Position numbers and translations under genes: made by a program | Notes under the pieces: model-generated | The model's input: only the letters and a program-made list of their open reading frames with translations | The model's database searches: none | What the model was told of the DNA's origin: nothing | Shown: piece by piece, positions 31,656-40,600 of the stretch | Position numbering within the stretch: position 1 is the first letter of the stretch | Layout: the number at the start of each line of letters is the position of its first letter | Origin: Phycisphaerales bacterium | Lineage (GTDB): Bacteria; Planctomycetota; Phycisphaerae; Sedimentisphaerales; Anaerobacaceae | NCBI GenBank assembly: GCA_003141315.1 | Contig: PLLP01000008.1 | Coordinates: 108,686-172,685, forward strand | DNA: 64,000 nucleotides | Reading direction: 5' to 3'

Positions 31656-32438
31656 TTATGTGTTTACCAAATCATCCCAATTATCATTAATAAACATTGC
31701 TAGCCGCAATAAAAGGGCTAATGATGTATATGCTTCATTGTCTTCAATTTTAGAGGTTCTTCCGTGAGATGCTTCGTCTCGCCAATATTTTAGCAATGTT
31801 GAATAAGCCCTATAGTCATCTTGTAATTGCTTTCGTGCTTTGCCAATAAGAATATTTTCAATGGTATGGCGACCATTTGCCGAACGGTATTTCTTTAATA
31901 CCTCTGTTTCGTTTTTTTCTTTTGCAATTGCTGCTGATAGTATGATGGATTCTGCAGATGCGCCGCACATAACGCAACATGCCAAATAGACATGGGCACC
32001 ATAACAACGAATTGCCTGTTGAGCTCGCTCATGAAAACCGGCACCAAATTTAGATTTGTATTTTGCTAAAATTTCGCCAAATCTTTCTGGTTCGGTTGGA
32101 ACAAAATCATCACTGTTGGATTCTTGAAGCCAAGTACGACCAAATGGGGTAATTGAATAACCATTTCCCGCGCCACCATCGGCGGTAGCTTGTTCGCCGT
32201 ATCGCTTGATGCCAGGCCGCAATATTCCTCTTCTGCAAAGTTCCCAGCCCGCTGCATAAAAAATAGGAGATATTTCATAAAGTTTTTGCTCAGCATCTTG
32301 ATCTTGTATTCCTTGTTTTCTAAAATAGGTTCTAAGAAGAGCAGGGAGATATATTTCATACCCATATTTCCCAAATGACCCATGATCGGGATTTCTAAGA
32401 AATTCAATTAATAATTTCGTAGCATCTTCGAGTATCAT
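31656..32438 (-). CDS. Unknown accessory protein with HEPN-like C-terminus
   Basis: 260 residues, AT-rich. The N-terminal half (about 1-110) looks like a winged-helix unit ending in an ITPFGRTWL element. The C-terminal half is all-helical, with YWRDEASHG (R220...H225), the R-x4-H pattern of HEPN ribonucleases, embedded in a context (LLKYWRDEASHG...EAYTSLALLLRLAMF) reminiscent of DUF4145-type HEPN proteins. HEPN domains occur in many RNA-cutting toxins and abortive-infection proteins. It lies 79 bases downstream of the AbiGi-like gene on the same strand. Family and activity are inferred from pattern alone. Confidence 0.5.
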   Translation of the reverse strand: MILEDATKLLIEFLRNPDHGSFGKYGYEIYLPALLRTYFRKQGIQDQDAEQKLYEISPIFYAAGWELCRRGILRPGIKRYGEQATADGGAGNGYSITPFGRTWLQESNSDDFVPTEPERFGEILAKYKSKFGAGFHERAQQAIRCYGAHVYLACCVMCGASAESIILSAAIAKEKNETEVLKKYRSANGRHTIENILIGKARKQLQDDYRAYSTLLKYWRDEASHGRTSKIEDNEAYTSLALLLRLAMFINDNWDDLVNT

Positions 32439-32517
32439 TTTTTATTCTCTCATATAACAATGGTTATACAACCTATTTTCTGGCAATGCCCTACGACTTT
32501 GTTAAGTATTTTGATTC

Positions 32518-33204
32518 TTACAACATTCCAACCATTTCGGCAGAAATAATTGATACATTTGAGAATTCATCACCTAATACTTTTTTAAATTCACTTATAT
32601 ATTTTTGTGGCAACATCACAGCTACTAAATCAGTTTCGCTAAAATTCCATTCGTAGGCAGAACGCCATTCTCGCTCATAATAAAAATTGTTTTTTTGCTC
32701 TTCATCCATGCTTGGATCTAAATGAACAGGACTCAGTAAATCTCCTCTTTTGACGTACGTTCCTAGTATACATAAAAATTCCTGAAGCGCTTCGCTTAAT
32801 CTTTCATGGGGAGAGGCTAATTTTTCCAGTTCACATAGTAAGGGTTCAACATGTTTTAGTAAGGGGTGATCTTTGTGCATATAAAACACTGGATTAAAGA
32901 AACCTTTTAGTATGGCATTTTCCTTTTTGAATGCGACTCCAAAACACCCATATCTTTCGGTGTGTATCTTTAAATCTTTAAAAGGAATGTCACACATACA
33001 AGAGCATTTATGTCCTAACCGGTTTTCTCCGCTTGGCATTCTAATAAGGGTAGTCTTTTCAGATATTTTTAATGATTTGCTTTTTATGATTGATACCAAC
33101 CTTTTATAAGCATCTGGTTCGCTTCTTTGATAGCCACTAAAATGCCATAAGACTTTCGTGCTAAATCTTTGCAAATAATCTGCTAAATTAATGCTATTAC
33201 TCAT
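32518..33204 (-). CDS. AbiGi-like abortive-infection protein
   Basis: 228 residues, AT-rich. The sequence order WHFSGYQRSEPDAYKRLVSI, then CMCDIPFKDLKIHTERYGCFG, VAFKKENAILKGFFNPVFYM and YEREWRSAYEW matches the layout I recall for the AbiGi family, the antitoxin half of the lactococcal AbiG phage-exclusion system. The usual toxin partner AbiGii, a nucleotidyltransferase, is not present; the next gene is the HEPN-like protein. The pair may therefore be a variant module. It lies immediately beyond addAB. A search against Pfam PF10899 would settle the family. Confidence 0.6.
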   Translation of the reverse strand: MSNSINLADYLQRFSTKVLWHFSGYQRSEPDAYKRLVSIIKSKSLKISEKTTLIRMPSGENRLGHKCSCMCDIPFKDLKIHTERYGCFGVAFKKENAILKGFFNPVFYMHKDHPLLKHVEPLLCELEKLASPHERLSEALQEFLCILGTYVKRGDLLSPVHLDPSMDEEQKNNFYYEREWRSAYEWNFSETDLVAVMLPQKYISEFKKVLGDEFSNVSIISAEMVGML

Positions 33205-33396
33205 AATTATTTCTCATCCAATTACTAATTACGCAGTCCGCATAAAACGCCAAACACTGCTTATTTCTGCCAGTATAAACAGTTCCCGCTGTTTCTTTGA
33301 TAAAGAAATAGTATATCGTTAAATTGGAAAGAAAAGCAAGTATATTTATTCAGAATCCAGTTCGCCTTCGGCGGACTAACCCCTATACCCTATCCC

Positions 33397-34497
33397 CTAA
33401 ACTTTATCATTCGAATGCTTGCCTGTGGATTCGAAGACGGCGATAATCGCCAAAATCATAACCGTCTGCAAAAAGATTAAAATCGCGCCGGCGGCATTGA
33501 CCTGATAGAGAAAAGTCGCACCCAGCCCAGTGCAAAGCGTCGCAAGATACAGAGCAAGAACCGTCTGCGTCTGCGAAAGCCCGCGCCTGTTAAGCCTGTG
33601 TGAAAAATGCTGAGTATCCCCGACAAAAGGACTCTTGCCCTGCCGTATCCGCAAAAAAGTCACGCTCGCAAAATCATACAAAGGCACCGCCAGTGCAATC
33701 AGCGGCATAAAGACAGCGAACCATTTGCCGCTGCCCGCCTGATGATAATAAGTCGTCCGCAGACTGATAAGGGCAACGAAGAAACCGATAACCAATGAAC
33801 CTGCGTCGCCCGCGAAAATCTTCGCAGGCGGAAAATTGAAGGCGAGAAACCCCAGCAGCACCCCGATAAAAACAATCGCCAGCCCGCCCACAAAGGCCTG
33901 CCCGCTAAGCGCCGCCGCCACCAGCAGCACCGAGCTTACGATAACGGCAATCCCCGCACAGGCGCCGTCCATATTGTCGAGAAAATTAAATACGTTAACG
34001 ATTAAAACTATCCAGACCGCGGAAAGCAGCGTCGTTATAATCCTGCTGTGGATAAACATCTCGACGCGCACGTCTGCAAAACCGGCGGCAATTAGCGCAG
34101 CTGCAAACTGAACCCCCAGCTTTACGAACGGGCCGAGATGTTTCTTGTCATCCCAAAGCCCCAGAATAAAAAGAATAAATGCACAGCCCAGCACGAACGC
34201 AAGCTGATTGAACTTCGCAAAAAAATCGGCGGATTTAACATTAACCAAATCGAGAAAACCGCTTACGTATTGCTGCACGAACGGAGCCCGCAGCGATATA
34301 ACAGCCGACAGAATAATAAAAGACAAAGCCGCAAATATCGCCACGCCCCCGCCCAGAGGAATGGAGCGTTCGCCGAAGCGGTCTGTTCTCGGCTTCGAGA
34401 CAAACCCGATACGTTCCGCCCACTTCCGCACCGCCGCCGTCAGAATAAACGACAGCAGAAACGAGCCGACAACTAATCCTGCCGCTATAAAAATCAA
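33397..34497 (-). CDS. WecA/TagO-like undecaprenyl-phosphate sugar-phosphate transferase
   Basis: 366 residues with about ten transmembrane helices. Motifs of the polyprenyl-phosphate HexNAc-1-P transferase family are seen: RIPLGGG-like RSIPLGGGVAIF, LGLWDDKKHLGP (cytoplasmic Asp pair), NVFNFLDNMDGACAG, FAGDAGSLVIGF and the terminal DTQHFSHRL. These match WecA/TagO rather than MraY. It starts synthesis of a surface polysaccharide by loading a sugar phosphate onto the lipid carrier at the inner membrane. The TTG start overlaps the stop of the DUF4416 gene by four bases (TTGA), so the two are translationally coupled. Confidence 0.9.
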   Translation of the reverse strand: MIFIAAGLVVGSFLLSFILTAAVRKWAERIGFVSKPRTDRFGERSIPLGGGVAIFAALSFIILSAVISLRAPFVQQYVSGFLDLVNVKSADFFAKFNQLAFVLGCAFILFILGLWDDKKHLGPFVKLGVQFAAALIAAGFADVRVEMFIHSRIITTLLSAVWIVLIVNVFNFLDNMDGACAGIAVIVSSVLLVAAALSGQAFVGGLAIVFIGVLLGFLAFNFPPAKIFAGDAGSLVIGFFVALISLRTTYYHQAGSGKWFAVFMPLIALAVPLYDFASVTFLRIRQGKSPFVGDTQHFSHRLNRRGLSQTQTVLALYLATLCTGLGATFLYQVNAAGAILIFLQTVMILAIIAVFESTGKHSNDKV

Positions 34498-35036
34498 CTT
34501 TTCGATTTCAATTGCTCCAGCAAACGTCTTTTTACCTTATTGAAAAAATTCTGATAACCGGACGATTTATAATCAGGATAAGTATAAGGCAGGCTCTGCC
34601 ACTTCCCGCCGTCAAAAATAAGCGTCACCTCCGCATACATTTTTTTACCTATGTAAATACGATGCGAAAAATTTTTTGTTGTCGCCAGCACTAATTTTGA
34701 CGGCTCTATGAAGCCAGGGTCGAGGTTCACCGGCCTCGGCAGACCGGCTTTGAGATTTTCCGCCAGTTCCCGCTCAATCTGGTTCGTCTTATGTTTTACA
34801 TCCGCCAGTTCGCCGGGGTCAATCAGCTTTTCGACGCTGACGAACTTTCTCAAAATATTTTCGCCTGTCTCTTCCTTATAATAGCTTGTCTGCGTGAAAG
34901 GCCAGGCATCGCTTTGAAGGTCTATTTTGCCGAACTCTTTACCGGCAGCATCAACAGCGGCTTCCAGACATCGCTTGTCCGCCGCCAAAATGCCGATTAT
35001 CAGTTTAACAGGTGCCGGCTCTTTTAATTCCCACAT
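34494..35036 (-). CDS. DUF4416 family protein
   Basis: 180 residues. EPAPVKLIIGILAADKRCLE, WPFTQTSYYKEETG and LVLATTKNFSHRIYIG match the DUF4416 family of unknown function, whose members often lie by cell-envelope or tRNA-synthetase genes. It is downstream of proS (17-base gap) and overlaps the WecA-like gene. The protein is soluble with no signal peptide. No SD is evident. Confidence 0.8.
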   Translation of the reverse strand: MWELKEPAPVKLIIGILAADKRCLEAAVDAAGKEFGKIDLQSDAWPFTQTSYYKEETGENILRKFVSVEKLIDPGELADVKHKTNQIERELAENLKAGLPRPVNLDPGFIEPSKLVLATTKNFSHRIYIGKKMYAEVTLIFDGGKWQSLPYTYPDYKSSGYQNFFNKVKRRLLEQLKSKS

Positions 35037-35053
35037 TTTGACCGTCGATAAAT

Positions 35054-36790
35054 TTACACTTTGAGCTTATCTTTTAATCCGTTTATAATCGCAAGAACTT
35101 TTTCAGCGGATTTTTCAATTTCAATCGTCTCACTTTTCTTTTCGGTGCGAAGTTTGATTTCGACATTGCCTTTTTCAACCGAATTTTTGCCGACCGTCAC
35201 CCTCACCGGAATCCCTATAAGGTCGGCGTCCTTGAACTTAACGCCCGCACGCAAATCTCTGTCATCGAGCAGAACCTCAACACCCTTTTCCATAAGCTGG
35301 TGGTAAATCTTTTCCGCCACGTCGGCAACTTTTTTGTCTTCCTGGCCGATACAAGTAATAATCACCTCGAAAGGTGCGATGCTTACCGGAAAGATAATCC
35401 CGTCATCGTCGTGGCTTATTTCTATCGCCGCCGCCACAATCCGGTTAATACCTATTCCATAGCAGCCCATCAGGCTGGATTTCTCCTCGCCTTTTTCATC
35501 GATGAATTTGGCGCCGAGTTTGTCACTGTATTTTGTCCACAGCTTAAATACCTGCCCGACCTCGATGCCCTTCTTGAAAAGCAGCTTTTTCCCTTCGAAA
35601 CTGTCGCCTTCAGAAGCGATACGCAAATCGACAACCTTGATATTTTTCCCTTCGAGCGGAAAATCCCTGCCCGGCACAACGTTCCTGATATGATAATCGG
35701 TCTTGTTCGCCCCTGTAATCGCAACCGCCATCGCCGCCGCCGCATAATCTATATATACGTAATCCACATTACCCGCAATCCCGACCGGCCCCGCGAAACC
35801 GACCTTGGCGCCGGTTGCTTTTTCAATCGTTGCCGCATCCGCCAATTCGATATGTCCCCCGCCGAGAGCCTGCGTAAGTTTTTCCTGGTTCAGCTCGTGG
35901 TCACCCCGAACAAGCGCCGCCACCGTCTTGCCGCCGGCAGAAAAAATCAGTGTCTTAATCAAATCCTTCGGCTTACATTTGAGAAAATTGCAGACGTCAT
36001 CGATGCTGCCGATTTGAGGCGTATGAACTTCTTCCACTTGGCCGACTTGTTTTGGTTTCTCTTTCGGCATCGCATCAACGGGCGCCTTTTCCAGATTCCA
36101 CGCCCGCGAGCCGTCCTCGAAAAACACAGTCACGTCCTCGCCCGACTCGCAGGGAACGGTGAACTGGTGCGAACCGGAACCGCCTATCTCGCCGGATTCC
36201 GCCTCGACAATTACATACTCCAGCCCGCATCGCCTGAAAATCCGGCAATACGCATCATACATCTTCATATAACTTTTATGAAGGCCTTCGGCATCGACGT
36301 CAAAACTGTAGGCGTCCTTCATAATAAACTCGCGGCTGCGCAGAACCCCGAAACGAGGACGAAATTCATCCCGGAACTTAAACTGAATCTGGTAAAGATT
36401 TATCGGCATCTGCTTGTATGATTTTATCTCGTTTGCCGCCAGGTCGGTGAAAACCTCCTCCGCCGTCGGCACAAGAACCATTTCCCTGCCGTGCCTGTCC
36501 TTCAGATGAAACAGGTTCTCGCCATAATCGACATCACGGCCGCTCCTTTGCCACAGCTCGGCAGGCTGGATTATCGGCACGACTATCTCCAATGCGCCGC
36601 TGCGGTTCATCTCCTCGCGAACGATGTTCATCACCTTCTGCAGGCTGCGAAGACCCAGCGGAAGATAATTATATGTCCCGCTCGAAAGCCTCCTCATCAG
36701 CCCCGCACGAATCATCAAACGATGGCTTACAATCTCCGCTTCGGCTGGCACTTCTTTGACCGTCGGCAAAAAATACTCGCTTAATCTCAT
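35054..36790 (-). CDS. proS: Prolyl-tRNA synthetase (bacterial type)
   Basis: 578 residues, the bacterial type with an editing insert. Class II motifs: motif 1 around RSLQKVMNIVREEMNRSGA, motif 2 FKFRDEFRPRFGVLRSREF and motif 3 GCYGIGINRIVAA. The YbaK-like editing domain lies between motifs 2 and 3 (about 235-380). The C-terminal anticodon-binding domain ends at the stop. It charges tRNA-Pro. AAGGAA precedes the ATG, and a plausible promoter lies 50-80 bases upstream. It heads a three-gene run with DUF4416 and the WecA-like gene. Confidence 0.97.
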   Translation of the reverse strand: MRLSEYFLPTVKEVPAEAEIVSHRLMIRAGLMRRLSSGTYNYLPLGLRSLQKVMNIVREEMNRSGALEIVVPIIQPAELWQRSGRDVDYGENLFHLKDRHGREMVLVPTAEEVFTDLAANEIKSYKQMPINLYQIQFKFRDEFRPRFGVLRSREFIMKDAYSFDVDAEGLHKSYMKMYDAYCRIFRRCGLEYVIVEAESGEIGGSGSHQFTVPCESGEDVTVFFEDGSRAWNLEKAPVDAMPKEKPKQVGQVEEVHTPQIGSIDDVCNFLKCKPKDLIKTLIFSAGGKTVAALVRGDHELNQEKLTQALGGGHIELADAATIEKATGAKVGFAGPVGIAGNVDYVYIDYAAAAMAVAITGANKTDYHIRNVVPGRDFPLEGKNIKVVDLRIASEGDSFEGKKLLFKKGIEVGQVFKLWTKYSDKLGAKFIDEKGEEKSSLMGCYGIGINRIVAAAIEISHDDDGIIFPVSIAPFEVIITCIGQEDKKVADVAEKIYHQLMEKGVEVLLDDRDLRAGVKFKDADLIGIPVRVTVGKNSVEKGNVEIKLRTEKKSETIEIEKSAEKVLAIINGLKDKLKV

Positions 36791-36840
36791 AGCATTTCCT
36801 TAAAAAAAACAATCCCGACAAACTGCAGAGAGAATTCAAT

Positions 36841-36869
36841 CTTATAGTGAAAAACATCGTGTTTTGCAA
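36841..36869 (-). promoter_or_regulatory. Putative proS promoter
   Basis: On the minus strand: TTGCAA, 17-base spacer, TATAAG. It is placed about 50 bases before the proS ATG. Confidence 0.5.
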
Positions 36870-37200
36870 GCATCATTCGGACTTTGAGCCATTTTCTTCA
36901 TATAGTCCTAAATTATTGCGCTTATTTATATTGATATACACACCGCCCATCGTTTAAATCTCTCCCGAATTTCAACAGACAAAATCAGCCAAATTTATCG
37001 TTAATTAGAATACCTATCCTGCTGTAATTGCTTATTTTCACAAAGCTTTTTTAAGCAAATTTAAGCATCTTTACTTTCGCCGTCTCTTTTTGGTAATCTG
37101 ATACCGCCAAAATAACAAAATTTCTTCAGCTATTAAGTATTTGCAAAAAAAGGGGTTATATCAAATATAACATTTGCGTGGCTTTTTTATAATAAAAAAC

Positions 37201-37229
37201 TTGATTTTATCGGTCAAACCGTTTATAAT
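37201..37229 (+). promoter_or_regulatory. Strong sigma-70-type promoter for the giant secreted protein
   Basis: TTGATT (37201-37206), 17-base spacer, TATAAT (37224-37229). Transcription from about 37236 would give a leader of roughly 440 bases before the ATG at 37676. Confidence 0.6.
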
Positions 37230-37235
37230 TCCGGT

Positions 37236-37675
37236 GTAAGTGTTGAAAAAGCCGTTAAAGATATAGGTCTTTTGACCTTAAATTATTAAAGAAACATACG
37301 GTTTTTGCTGAAAAACTATAGATAAGGTTCTGAATGAATCGCGTAGAGGCCGTAAAATGCAGGAAAGAAACTGTAAAACTGCATTGACTGTTTGTATTAA
37401 AATGAGGGTGGGGAAACTTTTTATAGTAGTTTTTCTGTTAGTGAATCTGCCTGCCTTGCAGGCTGTAAATATAGGTTAGCTTTCTTCCACTGTTCGGTAC
37501 TAACGGTGGTTTCTGAAGGCAGATATTTTTGGTTTAGCAATGTTTGCCCGGCTCCGAGCCGGGTGAAATACCACACGCATTGCTGAATGTTAAGGTATTT
37601 GCCGAGAACTATTTTTGTTATATAAGGGTACAATATGAAAAACCTCAATCTATTTGTTTTAAAGGAGGAATATCT
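37236..37675 (+). ncRNA. Long structured 5' leader (candidate cis-regulatory RNA)
   Basis: It contains a series of hairpins. AGGTC-TTTT-GACCT lies near 37267. GCCTGC-CTT-GCAGGC spans 37449-37463. CCACTGTT/AACGGTGG, 8 bp with one G-T pair, spans 37487-37509. A nested structure at 37536-37584 has an outer AGCAATG/CATTGCT stem enclosing CCCGGCT-CCG-AGCCGGG. No terminator is seen, and an AAAGGAGG SD follows at 37661-37668. I cannot match the layout to a known riboswitch. The 410 bases before the promoter (36791-37200) show no gene apart from the proS promoter. Confidence 0.45.
37402..37479 (+). CDS. Leader mini-ORF encoding a signal-peptide-like 25-mer
   Basis: ATG to TAG, 25 codons: MRVGKLFIVVFLLVNLP then ALQAVNIG. 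It has a positive N-region, a hydrophobic core and an Ala-x-Ala-like cleavage site, then stops. No good SD precedes it. The 37449 hairpin lies inside its last third. It may be a translated leader peptide or the remnant of a lost secreted protein. Confidence 0.3.
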   Translation: MRVGKLFIVVFLLVNLPALQAVNIG

Positions 37676-40600
37676 ATGAGTAAAAAATTTATTGGTTCGT
37701 TGGCCTTTGTGTTGATTCTCTCGTTTGTTGTCACTTCACAGGCTGGCGTGCTTCTCTGGGATGATTTCAACACACCTCTTGACTATAAGGCAATAGCAAG
37801 TGGTTCTGGGTTACTGCCAGGCACGCCATGGGATGGCTTTGTCCTCAGATGCGGAGCAGCCTGGGCTAAGACCCGTATTGTGCATTGGGAGGCAAATGGT
37901 GCCCCCAACAGATGCATGTATATAAGGACAACAGATCAGAGCTGGACCGGCTATACCGGCACGAGCCCGGGCTGGATGATGTACAAGAACGTCGTTGGAG
38001 ATTTCACTGCTACCGTACACCTAACCAGTTTTACAGGCCCAGGCTGGGGATATGGTAATACCTATGTAAATTATAATAACGCCGGTCTTATGGTAAGAAA
38101 ACCAGCACCAACTCCCGCAATGCCTCTTCCCTTAAACTACAGAGATGGCACATGTAGGAAGGAGAACTGGTTTTCAAACGATTACTTCCCGCCATGGGAT
38201 ATCAATGGTAATGAATTAAGATATTGCGAAAACGGGTACCGAACCGACATACAGGACCCAAACCGCAAAAACCAAAGCGGAAACTCGCTGCATTGGAATG
38301 CCGGCCGTTGGCTGAAGTTGAAATGTGTTAAAGACACGCTCTCAGCGTATTGGAGTTATGACGGCGTCAGTTGGAACGCCCTTAGTCTTGCAGACCCGGC
38401 GATGTTTTATCGTCCTGATATAAAGGACGGCAACGGGATGAGGCAGGTTGGTTTGTTCCAGTGCCAGTACGGGGCAGCCAGCGCCTGGGCTGAATTTGAT
38501 AACTTCAGACTCCTCGCAAGATTAACAGGTCAGGCCTGGTATCCTGACCCGAACGTTGATGCCGAAAATGTTGACACTGATGTCGTTTTGAAATGGGATA
38601 AATGGGATGCAACTATTACAAGCCACAACATTTATTTCAGCGAAACCTTCAGCGACGTCAATACAGGTCAGGCATCTGTAAAGCACGTCCGTTATACGAA
38701 TAGTTACGACCCCTGCGGCCCAAGCAGCAATCCACGATTAAAAATCGCCACCGAGTATTATTGGCGCGTTGATGAGGTCAATAGTAGTCACACTTATGCA
38801 GGTGATGTGTGGAATTTCACAACTGATAGAGGCGTAGCCTTGAATCCTAACCCATCTGATAACTCGGTTGGTGTAGATGAGATTACTACTACCACAGTTC
38901 AATGGACACCTTATAAAGCTGCGCTTGCAGCTTCGGGTGGTCAGGTCCTCTATATCAGCACCGACTTCAATGATGTAAATGAAGAAAAGCCAGCAGCCGG
39001 TCCTCACAATTTACTCGGTACTGCAAACAGTTACCCAGTCACCCTCCTAAAGAACACTATGTATTTCTGGAAAGTTAACACAGACTGCGGAACACTTGGG
39101 TTTGCGAAAGGCGATGTCTGGAACTTCACAACAGTTTTTGAAGCCCCAGCATGTGATGATTTCGACACTGCGGGCTGGGACTATATTCAGGACTATTCAT
39201 TCACAGGTACCCTCTGGGACGGCCTGGTCGGCGAAGAATTCGTATCAGAACTCAACACTGACCATTGTGCCGGCTGTCTGTATATGAAGACTTCCAGTTG
39301 CTCCTGGGGCGGCGCAAACACCGGCGTACTTCTCTATAAGGAAATTGTCGGTCCGTTTGTAGCTACTGTCGAAGTCAAGATGTATCCTGGATTGGACGGC
39401 ACACCAAGTGCTGCTTTGGCATGGTGCGCTATTATGGCAAGAATCAGCGACGTTACTCTGGGCGGCCCAGGCGAAGACTGGATTGCCGTTGCCTATTGCC
39501 CGGTCTATGCTCTGTTTGGAAACAGGGGAGACCTGAACGGCTGGTATACAAATACCAACGAGCAATTCTTTGGTGAAAATGGCCTTGGCTACAACGCTGG
39601 AAGATTCTTACAAATGAACTACGTAGGAAACGGCAAATTCTACCTCAGGATAAGTCTTGATGGTACAACCTGGCAGCTGCTTAATCCTCTCGATCAGCCG
39701 ACAGTTGCAGGTAATCAAATCAAGGTTAATCCGACCGTTATGGACCAGTGGGACGGTATCCCGCTTCAGGTTGGTTTAGCCGCTTGTACGTTTAATTCGG
39801 GCGCCGAAGCTGAATTTGCCTTTGACAACTTCTGCATCGGACGTATCCCGACCCCGTTCGGCTACGGACCGTCTCCATCGAGCGGCGGCGGAATGAACCC
39901 GATGATTCAGAACTTAAGCTGGAACTCGGGCGACTTTGCCAATTACGAAGAGCTTTATTTCGGCACAACTTCCAACGCTGTCACTATTGCAGGACACGGC
40001 AACCCGGAATACAAAGGCACTACCAATCCGGGTGGCCCGGTCTACAACCCCAATATCATAGGTATTGATCCTGGCGTTTTGCCTGCGTATAAGAAATATT
40101 CTTATGCAATCGGGGATTACGTGGCCCTCCAAATGGGACAGACCTATTATTGGCGTGTTGACCAGGTGCAGGCTTCACCTCCACAGACATGGACAGGCAC
40201 CATCTGGAATTTCACACTTCTAAATTATGCCGTTATAGACAACTTCGAACGTTTTGCCTCATCCGGCAGCCAGGATGAGCAATCCCCACTCTTCAATCCG
40301 CCTGCGAATAACACGCTGCGAAAAACCTGGATAGACGGACGCTTTGATGTAGTATGGCCAGGTCAGCCTGATCCTCCTAATGACGGAACTTCAGGTTCTT
40401 ATGTCCAGGTCAATGTTGACCCATGCGATGGCAAGACAACCGAACTGCCGTTCTCAGATTCCAACAATTTCGCTAATGGCGGTTCAAAATCAATGAAGTT
40501 CTACTATGACAACGGCGGCGATGTCAACTGGATGAATTCCCTCCAGTTGGTCAACGCTGGACGTGATCTGTACTGGCACTATGCCGCTCCCAAGTACTCA

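Noticed and set aside
35300..36421. 373-codon open frame on the plus strand
   Set aside because: Antisense to proS, whose motifs are complete; biased composition only.
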